A stretch of DNA of 64,000 nt from Pseudacidovorax sp. RU35E. GTDB lineage: Bacteria > Pseudomonadota > Gammaproteobacteria > Burkholderiales > Burkholderiaceae_C. Numbering within the stretch: the stretch's first letter is position 1; every line of letters starts with the position of its first letter. The position numbers and the translations under genes are program-made. The DNA is taken from the NCBI RefSeq assembly GCF_900156165.1, contig NZ_FTMY01000007.1, positions 186,001 through 250,000 on the forward strand. Reading direction: 5' to 3'. Below, in pieces: positions 50,762 to 63,158 of this stretch. Below the pieces are notes generated by a model. That model did no database searches. It had not been told where the DNA came from and saw only the letters and a list, made by a program, of their open reading frames with translations.

Positions 50762-50837
50762 GCCGGCGTAGCTCAGTTGGTAGAGCAACGCACTCGTAAC
50801 GCGTAGGTCACCAGTTCGATTCCGGTCGCCGGCACCA
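50762..50837 (+). tRNA. tRNA-Thr (anticodon CGT)
   Basis: 76 nt with encoded CCA. A perfect 7-bp acceptor stem GCCGGCG/CGCCGGC, D-arm GCTC/GAGC, anticodon loop CTCGTAA giving anticodon CGT (reads ACG), and T-loop TTCGATT. Two A-C mismatches are seen, at 31-39 in the anticodon stem and 52-62 in the T stem. A terminator follows. Confidence 0.95.
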
Positions 50838-50842
50838 TCTCA

Positions 50843-50875
50843 AAGCCCGCAAGCTGATGCTTGCGGGCTTTTTTA
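50843..50875 (+). terminator. Rho-independent terminator after tRNA-Thr
   Basis: Perfect 11-bp stem AAGCCCGCAAG/CTTGCGGGCTT with a 6-base loop and a T-rich tail (TTTTATT). Confidence 0.92.
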
Positions 50876-50974
50876 TTGGCTGGCGGGATCGCGGCGGCCG
50901 GCGCCGGGTCCGCGCAGAAAGCGTCCCGCGCGTTGTAGGACCCAGTAAGCTTCCTCCTTCCGATTCTCAACACG

Positions 50975-55653
<4,679 letters not shown>

Positions 55654-55658
55654 CGCCA

Positions 55659-56162
55659 GTGGCCCTGGCCGCAACCCTGCTGCTGTGCCTCGTCACGGCC
55701 GTGAGCGACGGCGACACCCTGCATGCCGACTGCGATGGCGGTGAGGTGTTGACGGTGCGCGTGCACGCCATCGACGCGCCCGAGGCCGGCCAGGCCCAGG
55801 GCCGCAACGCCCGGCGCCTGCTGGCCCGGCTGGCGCTGCACCGCGAGGTCGAACTGCGCTGCGTGGACCGCGACCGCTACGGCCGTGCCGTCTGCGCGGT
55901 GCAGGTGCCGCCGCCAGAAGACCCTGACGCAGCGCCAAGCATGGATGCCGGGGAGGCCATGCTGGAGGCGGGTCTGGCCTGGTGGTACCGCCAGTACGCC
56001 GACGCGCAGACGGCCGCCGCGCGGCGCCGCTACGCCGCCGCCGAAGCACGGGCACGCCGTGCGCGCGTCGGCCTGTGGAAGGCGGTCCATCCCACGCCGC
56101 CCTGGCAATGGCGGCGGGAGCAACGCGAGTCGGGATCCGCGGCGAGCGGCGACGCTCACTGA
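55659..56162 (+). CDS. Staphylococcal-nuclease-like (SNase) secreted protein
   Basis: The 167-residue protein starts at GTG 55659, five bases after the HD-GYP stop. A short hydrophobic N-terminus (MALAATLLLCLVTA) probably exports it. The thermonuclease fold follows, with VSDGDTLHADC, the Arg/Asp catalytic VRVHAIDAPEAGQAQGR, DRDRYGRAVCAV and AMLEAGLAWWYRQYA. It may degrade extracellular or periplasmic nucleic acid. Its last codons overlap those of the convergent CBS protein by 7 bp. A missed ATG further upstream is unlikely because the frame leaves the hydrophobic start. Confidence 0.82.
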   Translation: MALAATLLLCLVTAVSDGDTLHADCDGGEVLTVRVHAIDAPEAGQAQGRNARRLLARLALHREVELRCVDRDRYGRAVCAVQVPPPEDPDAAPSMDAGEAMLEAGLAWWYRQYADAQTAAARRRYAAAEARARRARVGLWKAVHPTPPWQWRREQRESGSAASGDAH

Positions 56163-57457
56163 GCGCTGGTCAGCGGCCGCGCCAGCACGCGGTCGATGCG
56201 GCGCCCTTCGAGCGCCAGCACCTCGAAGCCCCAGCCCGCGCATTCGATCTGCTCGCCCACCGCCGGCATGCGACCCGACACAGCCATCAGCAGCCCGGCG
56301 ACCGTGTTGTAGCGGCCACGCTCCTCGTCCGGCAGTTCGCGGATGGCCAGCCGCGCCCGCAACTCCGACACCGGCATCAACCCGTCGAGCGCCCAGCTGC
56401 CGTCGGGCTGGTGGGTGGCCCAGGCGTCGGTCGGCACATGCGGATGCAGCTCACCCGTGATGGCCTCCAGCAGATCGCGCGGCGTGAGCAGGCCCTGCAC
56501 CACACCGTACTCGTCCACCACCAGCACCATCCGGCCCGCCTGCGCGCGGAACTGCTCCAGCAGTTCCAGCCCGGTGAGCGTCTCGGGCACGAAGGCTGCC
56601 GGTTGCGCCAGCGTTCCCAGGGCGCCGTCATGCGACGGCCCCAACTTGAGCAGGTGCGCCACGCTCACCACGCCGACGACGTCGTCGAGGGAGTTGCGGC
56701 AGACCGGATACCAGGAATGCATCAGGTTGATGGCGCCCGCCGCGGCCACCTTCTGCAAGGCCTCGGCCACCGTCAGGTTGGCGGGCATCCACTCGATGTC
56801 GCTGCGCGGCACCATCAACGAAGACAGGCGGCGGTCGTCCAGGTGGAAGACGTTGCGCACCATCTGGTGCTCATGGCGCTCGATGAGACCGGCATCCACG
56901 CCCTCCTCCAGGCTGGCGGAGATTTCTTCCTCGGTCACCGCGCGCGCCCCGGTTGCGTCGATGCGCAGCAGTCGCAGCGTTGCCGCCGTGGTACCGGAGA
57001 GCAGGAAGACGAAAGGCTTGGTGCCCTTGGCCAGCGCACTCATGGGTCGGGAAACCCAGCGCGCCACCGGCTCGGGATAGAGCTGACCGATGCGCTTGGG
57101 CACCAGCTCGCCGAAGATGATCGTGAAGAAAGTGATCCCGGTCACCACCACCGCCGTCGACAGGATGCTGGCCGCGCCTTCGCCCAGCCCCCATTCCTGC
57201 ATGCGGATGGCCAGCGGCCCAGCGAAGGCCGATTCGCCCACGATGCCGCTGAGCATGCCAATGGAGGTGATGCCGATCTGCACGGTCGAGAGGAACTGCG
57301 TCGGCATGTCCAGCAGCTTGAGTGCCGCGATGGCCCCGGGATCGCCGGTTTCGGCCAGTGCCGCCAAGCGCGCGCGGCGCGAGGTGGAGAGAGCCATTTC
57401 GGACATCGCGAACAACGCGTTGCACGTCGTCAGCAAGGCCAGCAGGAGAACATCCAT
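56156..57457 (-). CDS. CNNM/CorC-type membrane protein with CBS pair (hemolysin family)
   Basis: A 433-residue inner-membrane protein. The N-terminal CNNM (DUF21) domain has about four helices (3-150, beginning MDVLLLALLTTCNALFAMSEMA, with FGELVPKRIGQLYPE). A cytoplasmic CBS pair (about 215-335, MVPRSDIEWMPANLTV to VVDEYGVVQGLLTPRDLLEAI) and a C-terminal CorC/HlyC transporter-associated domain (about 355-430) follow. Such proteins are linked to magnesium/cobalt efflux or membrane stability. ATG at 57457 is only 26 bp from the divergent apaH ATG. No ribosome site is visible. Confidence 0.9.
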   Translation of the reverse strand: MDVLLLALLTTCNALFAMSEMALSTSRRARLAALAETGDPGAIAALKLLDMPTQFLSTVQIGITSIGMLSGIVGESAFAGPLAIRMQEWGLGEGAASILSTAVVVTGITFFTIIFGELVPKRIGQLYPEPVARWVSRPMSALAKGTKPFVFLLSGTTAATLRLLRIDATGARAVTEEEISASLEEGVDAGLIERHEHQMVRNVFHLDDRRLSSLMVPRSDIEWMPANLTVAEALQKVAAAGAINLMHSWYPVCRNSLDDVVGVVSVAHLLKLGPSHDGALGTLAQPAAFVPETLTGLELLEQFRAQAGRMVLVVDEYGVVQGLLTPRDLLEAITGELHPHVPTDAWATHQPDGSWALDGLMPVSELRARLAIRELPDEERGRYNTVAGLLMAVSGRMPAVGEQIECAGWGFEVLALEGRRIDRVLARPLTSAQ

Positions 57458-57483
57458 CGAGAAGTGAGGGGGAGAATGAGGGC

Positions 57484-58326
57484 ATGGCACTCTATCTCAT
57501 CGGCGATGTGCAGGGCTGCGACGAGGCCCTGGGCCGGCTGCTCGACACCCTGGACTTCTCCCCCAGCCGCGACCGGCTGGTGCTGCTCGGCGACCTGATC
57601 AACCGCGGACCCGACTCGCTGGGCGTGCTGCGCCGGGTGCAGGCGCTGGGCGATTCGGCCCGCAGCCTGCTGGGCAACCACGACCTTCACCTGCTGGGCG
57701 TGGCGCATGGCGTGCGCAAGCCAGGGCGGCGCGACACGATCGCGCCCATCCTGGACGCCCCCGACCGGGAGCCTTTGCTGGACTGGCTGCGCCACCGCGC
57801 GATGGCGCTGCACGAGCGCATCGGCGGGCGCGACCTGCTCATGGTGCACGCGGGCGTGCTGCCCGCCTGGACCGTGGAAGACACGATGGCGCGCGCCCAC
57901 GAACTCGAGGCCGTGCTGCGCGGCCCGAACCTGGGCAACTTCCTGCAGGAGATGTACGGCAACGAGCCTGCTTCGTGGTCCGACGATCTCTCCGGCAGCG
58001 CGCGCCTGCGGGTGATCGTCAACACACTCACCCGGCTGCGCTTCTGCAGCGCCGAGGGAACGATGGAGTTCGAAGCCAAGGACAGCGCCGCAGAAGCCCC
58101 GACGGGCTACATGCCCTGGTTCGACGTGCCCGGCCGGCGCACTGCCAAGGCCGTGGTCGCTTTCGGCCACTGGTCCACGCTGGGCTGGCTCTCGCGGCCC
58201 GACCTGCTGTCGACCGACACCGGCTGCGTCTGGGGTGGCTGCCTCACGGCCGTGCGCATCGGTGCCACGCTGGACGAGCGGGAGCGCATCGACGTGCGCT
58301 GCACCCAGGCGCAGGCGCCAGGCTGA
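57484..58326 (+). CDS. apaH: Symmetrical bis(5'-nucleosyl)-tetraphosphatase
   Basis: Hydrolyses Ap4A to two ADP, controlling this stress dinucleotide. The 280 residues begin MALYLIGDVQGC and carry the metallophosphatase motifs GDVQGC, GDLINRGPDSL and GNHDLHLL. HAGVLPAW, the ApaH-specific FGHWSTLGWL and DTGCVWGGCLTAVRI follow. ATG at 57484 is conserved in position for the family. Divergent from the CBS-domain gene with a 26-bp gap. Confidence 0.96.
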   Translation: MALYLIGDVQGCDEALGRLLDTLDFSPSRDRLVLLGDLINRGPDSLGVLRRVQALGDSARSLLGNHDLHLLGVAHGVRKPGRRDTIAPILDAPDREPLLDWLRHRAMALHERIGGRDLLMVHAGVLPAWTVEDTMARAHELEAVLRGPNLGNFLQEMYGNEPASWSDDLSGSARLRVIVNTLTRLRFCSAEGTMEFEAKDSAAEAPTGYMPWFDVPGRRTAKAVVAFGHWSTLGWLSRPDLLSTDTGCVWGGCLTAVRIGATLDERERIDVRCTQAQAPG

Positions 58327-58357
58327 GCGCCCGCCCTCACGCAGCGGCGGCGGCGGC

Positions 58358-59494
58358 TCAGGCCGTGCCGAGCACCTTGTCCAGGCCGGCCTTCAGGTGG
58401 CCCACGCTGCGGTCTACGTTGCGCCACTTCTCCAGGCCGAACAGCCCGATGCGGAAGGTCATGAAGTCGGGCCCCTCGCCGCACTGCAGCGGCACGCCGG
58501 AGGCGGTCTGCAGGCCGGCCTCGATGAACTTCTTGGCGCTCTGGATGCCGGGGTCGGTGGTGTAGCTCACCACCACGCCCGGCGCCTTGAAGCCTTCCGC
58601 CGCCACGCTGGGCAGGCCGCGCGATTCGAGCAGCGCACGCACCTTGTCACCCAACTCGAACTGCGCCTGGCGCGCCGCCTCGAAGCCCCAGTCCCGGGTC
58701 TCTTTCATCACGTCCCGCAGCAGCACCAGCGCGTCTGTCGGCATGGTCGTGTGGTACGCATGCTGGCCGCGCTCGTAGCCCTCGGCGATCTGCATCCACT
58801 TCTTGAGGTCGCAGGAGAAGCTGCTGCTCGTGGTGCCGTCGATAGCCTCGCGGGCGCGTTCGCCGAGCATCACCATGGCGCAGCAGGGCGAGCCACTCCA
58901 GCCCTTCTGCGGCGCGCTGATCAGCACGTCCACGCCGGTGGCCTGCATGTCCACCCACACAGCGCCCGAGGCCACGCAGTCCAGCACGAAGAGCGCGCCC
59001 ACCTCGCGCGCAGCAGCACTCACCGTACGCAGATAGTCGTCGGGCAGCAGGATGCCGCTCGCGGTCTCCACATGCGGCGCGAAGATGACCTTGGGCTTTT
59101 CGGCACGGATGGTGGCCGCGACCTCCTCGGCCGGGCACGGCGCCCAGGGCGCCTGCGGGCCTTCACCCCGCTGGCGAGCCTGGCAGACGATGGCGCCGCC
59201 GCCCAGTCCACCCGCGTCGAAGATCTGGCTCCAGCGATAGCTGAACCAGCCATTGCGGATGATCAGCACCTTCTCGCGGTTGGCGAACTGGCGCGCGACG
59301 GCCTCCATGCCGAAGGTGCCGCTGCCCGGCACGAGCACAGCCGTGTGGGCGTGGTAGACCTCTTTCAGCGTGGACAGGATGTCCTGCATCACGCCAGTGA
59401 AGCGCTTAGACATGTGGTTGAGGGCGCGGTCGGTGTAGACGACCGAGAACTCGAGCAGGCCGTCGGGATCGACGTCGGGCAACAGGCCGGGCAT
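58358..59494 (-). CDS. Class V aminotransferase, alanine-glyoxylate aminotransferase family
   Basis: A 378-residue PLP enzyme of the serine-pyruvate/alanine-glyoxylate aminotransferase group. The glycine loop VPGSGTFGMEAVARQF is near residue 55, with HVETASGILLPDDYL near 145. VLDCVASGAVWVDM supplies the PLP-contacting Asp, and the Schiff-base lysine lies near 197 in ISAPQKGWSGSP. The C-terminal domain reads FRIGLFGLEKW. PucG-type ureidoglycine or alanine-glyoxylate activity are both possible. AAGGAG seven bases before ATG 59494 fixes the start. Confidence 0.87.
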   Translation of the reverse strand: MPGLLPDVDPDGLLEFSVVYTDRALNHMSKRFTGVMQDILSTLKEVYHAHTAVLVPGSGTFGMEAVARQFANREKVLIIRNGWFSYRWSQIFDAGGLGGGAIVCQARQRGEGPQAPWAPCPAEEVAATIRAEKPKVIFAPHVETASGILLPDDYLRTVSAAAREVGALFVLDCVASGAVWVDMQATGVDVLISAPQKGWSGSPCCAMVMLGERAREAIDGTTSSSFSCDLKKWMQIAEGYERGQHAYHTTMPTDALVLLRDVMKETRDWGFEAARQAQFELGDKVRALLESRGLPSVAAEGFKAPGVVVSYTTDPGIQSAKKFIEAGLQTASGVPLQCGEGPDFMTFRIGLFGLEKWRNVDRSVGHLKAGLDKVLGTA

Positions 59495-59550
59495 GGGAGT
59501 CTCCTTCTTGTGGATGCAGGGTACCGGCCAGCGACCGGCAGAAAGACAAA

Positions 59551-59570
59551 GGCTGGCACGCGTGCCAGCC
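59551..59570 (-). terminator. Palindromic terminator after the helicase gene
   Basis: GGCTGGCACG followed by CGTGCCAGCC, a perfect 20-bp palindrome. On the minus strand it is followed by TTTGTCTTTC. It lies 50 bp past the RhlE-type stop and before the aminotransferase start. Confidence 0.65.
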
Positions 59571-59620
59571 TGGGGACCATCGCAGCGGCCCGACCCGCGA
59601 GGGCCGGCCGCGCAGGGCAC

Positions 59621-61093
59621 TCAATTCTGCTGCTGCGGCTCCGCGGACTTGAACAGCGCGGCCACCTTGCGCTTGGTGCGGATGTTGCCCGATGCCGGCT
59701 GCTTGGGTGCCGGCGCCTTGGCGGACTGCTCCCAGGCGGGTGCCTCGTCTCCGCCAGCGGCCTCATAGGGCTTGTCGAAGAAAGGATCGCGCGATGCGTG
59801 GGTGCGCTGCGGGCGCGGGGCGCGGTAGCCCTCGGCCGCCGCAGGGGCGCTGCTGCGGGGCCGATCAAGCGTGTCGCGGGAATCGCCCGTCTCGCCGTCC
59901 TCGCGCCAGCGGCGGCGACCGTCGTTCATGCGGCCGCGCGGACGCTCGTCGTCCATCTCCAGCGGCTGGAGCTCGATCTTCTTCTTGATCAGCTTCTCGA
60001 TGTCGGCCACCAGGCGGGCGTCGTTGCCACCGCCCGCAAAGCTCACCGCCAGGCCCGAAGCGCCAGCACGGCCGGTGCGGCCGATGCGGTGCACGTAGTC
60101 CTCGGCGTTGAAGGGCACGTCGTAGTTGAAGACGGCGGGCACGTCCTTGATGTCCAGGCCGCGGGCCGCGACGTCGGTGCACACCAGCAGGTCCACCTCG
60201 CCGGCCTTGAAGGCGGCCAGGGCCTTCAGGCGCTCGTCCTGGCTCTTGTCGCCGTGCAGGGCCGTGCAGCGCAGGCCCTCGCGTTCCAGCGAGCGGGCCA
60301 GCCGGGCGCAACCCAGCTTGCTGTTCACGAAGACGAAAGCCTGCGTGATGCCACGCTGGCGCACGATCTGCTTGAGCGCTCGGCGCTTGTCGTCCTCGTG
60401 CACGCCATAGAACACCTGCTCGACGGTGGAGGCCGTCTCGTTGGGCCGCGCCACCTCGATGGTGATCGGGTCCTGCAGGTAGCTGGAGGCCAGGCGCTTG
60501 ATCTCGGGCGAGAAGGTGGCCGAGAACAGCAGCGTGGTCCGCTGCTTGGGCAGGTACGACAGGATGCGCTGCAGGTCGGGCAGGAAGCCGATGTCCAGCA
60601 TGCGGTCGGCCTCGTCGAGCACGACGTACTCGACCTGGTTCAGCACCGCGTTCTTGGCCTCGATGTGATCCAGCAGCCGGCCGGGCGTGGCCACCAGGAC
60701 CTCCACGCCCTTCTTGAGCTCGGCAGTCTGCGGCTTCATGTCGATGCCGCCAAAGACCACGGTGCTGCGCAGTTGTGTGTACTTGGCGTACATCTTGACC
60801 TGCTGAGCCACCTGATCGGCCAGTTCGCGCGTGGGCAGCAGCACCAGCGCGCGCACCGGATGCCGGGCGGGCGAAGTCGAGGCGTTCTCGTGTTTGAGCA
60901 GGCGATGCAGCAGCGGCAGGGAAAAGGCGGCGGTCTTGCCGGTGCCGGTCTGGGCGGCGCCCATCACGTCCTGGCCGGACAGCACCACCGGAATCGCCTG
61001 CGCCTGGATCGGCGTCATGTGTTCGTAGCCCATGTCGGCCACGGCGCGCTTCAACGGGTCCGCCAGCGCGAGGTCGGAATAGAGAGTACTCAT
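59621..61093 (-). CDS. rhlE: DEAD-box RNA helicase (RhlE type)
   Basis: ATP-dependent RNA helicase of 490 residues acting in ribosome assembly or RNA turnover. All core motifs are seen in order: a Q-motif region YEHMTPIQAQAIP, Walker A AQTGTGKTAAF, PTRELA, TPGRLLDH, DEAD in VVLDEADRMLDIGF, SAT in FSATFS, TDVAARGLDI and HRIGRTGRAG. A basic, low-complexity C-terminal tail of about 110 residues (REDGETGDS, RPQRTHAS, RTKRKVAALF) follows, typical of RhlE. Start at 61093 (MSTLYSDLAL). rhlE is the likely name; other DEAD-box paralogues cannot be excluded. Confidence 0.9.
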   Translation of the reverse strand: MSTLYSDLALADPLKRAVADMGYEHMTPIQAQAIPVVLSGQDVMGAAQTGTGKTAAFSLPLLHRLLKHENASTSPARHPVRALVLLPTRELADQVAQQVKMYAKYTQLRSTVVFGGIDMKPQTAELKKGVEVLVATPGRLLDHIEAKNAVLNQVEYVVLDEADRMLDIGFLPDLQRILSYLPKQRTTLLFSATFSPEIKRLASSYLQDPITIEVARPNETASTVEQVFYGVHEDDKRRALKQIVRQRGITQAFVFVNSKLGCARLARSLEREGLRCTALHGDKSQDERLKALAAFKAGEVDLLVCTDVAARGLDIKDVPAVFNYDVPFNAEDYVHRIGRTGRAGASGLAVSFAGGGNDARLVADIEKLIKKKIELQPLEMDDERPRGRMNDGRRRWREDGETGDSRDTLDRPRSSAPAAAEGYRAPRPQRTHASRDPFFDKPYEAAGGDEAPAWEQSAKAPAPKQPASGNIRTKRKVAALFKSAEPQQQN

Positions 61094-61184
61094 AGGAAGT
61101 CCGCGATTGTCGCATTGCCGCAAAAAACGGCAGTGACAGCGGGGTGACGGGCGATCTGCGGCCTTCAGGCCGACCGTGCAAACC

Positions 61185-62054
61185 TCAGAGCGTGGAGGCG
61201 TTGAAGGTGTCGCAGGCCTTAACCTGGCCGCTCTTGTAGCCGTTCATGAACCAGCGCTGGCGCTGGGCGCTGCTGCCGTGCGTGAAGCTGTCGGGCACCA
61301 CGGCGCGGCCGGCCGAACGCTGAAGGGCGTCGTCGCCGATCTTTTCGGCGGCATTCATGGCGGCGGCGATATCGGACGGGTCAAGCCACTGCTTAGACTC
61401 CTGCGAGCGCTGGGCCCACACGCCGGCAAAGCAGTCCGCCTGAAGTTCGACGCGCACGCTGGTCGCATTGGCCTGGGCTTCGCTCTGGCGCCGGCGCATG
61501 GCGTCGACCTTGTCCGTGATGCCCAACAGGTGCTGCACATGGTGGCCCACCTCATGCGCGATGACATAGGCCTGCGCGAATTCGCCGGGTGCGCCGAGGC
61601 GGTCGCGCAGGGTGTCGTAGAAGCGCAGGTCGATGTAGACCTTGCTGTCCCCCGGACAGTAGAAGGGACCCATGGCGCTTTGGCCGGTGCCGCAGGCCGT
61701 GGGCGTGCTGTTGTCGAAGAGCACCAGCGTGGGCGGGCGGTACTGGGCGCCACCCTCTCGGAACACTTCGCCCCACACCACCTCGGTGTTGCGCAGCACC
61801 GTGCGCACGAAGGCGGTCTCGCGGTCGTTGCGCGGCGCATGCGAAGGTGCCTGCTGCTGGACGACAGGGCTGCCGCCGCCGCTGAGTGCGCCGAGCAGCG
61901 TCAGTGGATTGATGCCGAAGATCCAGCCGGCGACAACGGCGACGACGACCGTGCCCAGGCCGATGCTGCGCCCGCCGATGGGAAAGCCGCCACCTCCGCC
62001 CATGCCGCGGCGGTCTTCGACGTTGTCGGATTCCTCATTGCCTTCCCAGCGCAT
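61185..62054 (-). CDS. ypfJ: YpfJ-family neutral zinc metallopeptidase
   Basis: A 289-residue putative membrane-bound zinc protease. The Gly-rich N-terminus (MRWEGNEESDNVEDRRGMGGG) matches the YpfJ opening. One membrane helix lies at about 31-55, and the zinc motif HEVGHH begins near His166 in AYVIAHEVGHHVQHLLG. The third-ligand region VELQADCFAGVWA near 200 and the C-terminal QRQRWFMNGYKSGQVKACDTF follow. The substrate is unknown. GGAAAGGAAAG seven bases before the ATG is a good ribosome site. Confidence 0.92.
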   Translation of the reverse strand: MRWEGNEESDNVEDRRGMGGGGGFPIGGRSIGLGTVVVAVVAGWIFGINPLTLLGALSGGGSPVVQQQAPSHAPRNDRETAFVRTVLRNTEVVWGEVFREGGAQYRPPTLVLFDNSTPTACGTGQSAMGPFYCPGDSKVYIDLRFYDTLRDRLGAPGEFAQAYVIAHEVGHHVQHLLGITDKVDAMRRRQSEAQANATSVRVELQADCFAGVWAQRSQESKQWLDPSDIAAAMNAAEKIGDDALQRSAGRAVVPDSFTHGSSAQRQRWFMNGYKSGQVKACDTFNASTL

Positions 62055-62085
62055 CGCTTTCCTTTCCAGAGGGACCCGGCGCGCC

Positions 62086-62352
62086 TCAACGCGACAGGGT
62101 GTAGGCCACGGACTGTACGCCGATCGGTTGCTGGAAAGCCGCGGTCAGGCGCTCGCGCTGCGTACGCGTTTCGGCGGCGGTCTGAACCTGGATACGGGCC
62201 TGTGCTTCACGCTGGTGGGCCGCACGCACCTGCCCTTGAGCCACCTCGTAAAAGGCGGCGAGCAGAAAAAGGGCGACGACGACGAGTGTTGCCATCAGCA
62301 GGCGCTGGATCGGAGACGAGGACGGACGGCTTGGCGTGAAGAGGTTGGGCAT
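62086..62352 (-). CDS. Small membrane protein of unknown function
   Basis: An 88-residue protein with a short polar N-terminus, one membrane helix (about 18-36, LLMATLVVVALFLLAAFYEV) and a polar, Gln/Arg/Ala-rich helix (40-75) that would lie in the periplasm or cytoplasm. AGGAG nine bases before the ATG supports a real gene. It lies 31 bp before ypfJ on the same strand and is probably co-transcribed. No family recognised. Confidence 0.65.
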   Translation of the reverse strand: MPNLFTPSRPSSSPIQRLLMATLVVVALFLLAAFYEVAQGQVRAAHQREAQARIQVQTAAETRTQRERLTAAFQQPIGVQSVAYTLSR

Positions 62353-62511
62353 CTGGAGCTCCTGCGCGGACCATCCGCGTCGGTGGCGCAGAGCATGGTC
62401 AGCCGCCCGGGCACGGATTGGCGGCCCCCTACGCGCAACCGTGTAGGTGTCGCCAAGCGCGGCGTGTCGGATGCACCCGGCATCCGCCGGATGCGCCCGA
62501 CGCGGTCGGAC

Positions 62512-63078
62512 TCAGGCCTTGGGCAGCGTCACGCCGCTTTGTCCCTGGTACTTGCCGCCGCGATCCTTGTAGCTGACCTCGCAGACCTCGTCGCTTTCGA
62601 AGAACAACACCTGCGCGCAGCCCTCGCCCGCATAGATCTTGGCGGGCAGTGGCGTGGTGTTGGAAAACTCGAGCGTCACGTAGCCTTCCCACTCTGGCTC
62701 GAAGGGCGTGACGTTGACGATGATGCCGCAGCGAGCGTAGGTGCTCTTGCCCAGGCAGATGGTCAGCACGTTGCGCGGAATACGGAAGTACTCCACCGTG
62801 CGCGCCAGCGCGAAGCTGTTGGGCGGGATGATGCAGACGTCGGCCTGGATGTCGACGAAGCTCTTCTCATCGAAATTCTTCGGGTCCACCACCGTGCTGT
62901 GGATGTTGGTAAAGACCTTGAATTCCGGCGCGCAGCGGATGTCGTAGCCATAGCTGCTGGTGCCGTAGCTGATGAGCTTGCGGCCGTCCTGCTGGCGCAC
63001 CTGGCCCGGCTCGAAGGGCTCGATCATGCCGTGCTGCTCGGCCATGCGCCGGATCCATTGGTCGCTCTTGATGCTCAT
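62512..63078 (-). CDS. dcd: dCTP deaminase
   Basis: Deaminates dCTP to dUTP for thymidylate synthesis. The 188 residues have [22 protein letters not shown] at the N-terminus, [19 protein letters not shown], and the active-site region [23 protein letters not shown] split over residues 110-135. The C-terminal [15 protein letters not shown] and [15 protein letters not shown] complete it. Length and order are standard. Start at 63078; an open frame continues upstream but without homology. No purine-rich ribosome site is seen. Confidence 0.96.
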   Translation of the reverse strand: MSIKSDQWIRRMAEQHGMIEPFEPGQVRQQDGRKLISYGTSSYGYDIRCAPEFKVFTNIHSTVVDPKNFDEKSFVDIQADVCIIPPNSFALARTVEYFRIPRNVLTICLGKSTYARCGIIVNVTPFEPEWEGYVTLEFSNTTPLPAKIYAGEGCAQVLFFESDEVCEVSYKDRGGKYQGQSGVTLPKA

Positions 63079-63158
63079 GGGATGACTCGCGCTGGGCGTG
63101 CCGGAACACGCGTCGGAAAAGAGGGCCCGCATTGTGGCACGCGCGCACTGGGCATCAC

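Noticed and set aside
58235-61147. A 970-codon plus-strand open frame across apaH end, aminotransferase and helicase
   Set aside because: It overlaps two well-supported minus-strand genes and lacks any domain.
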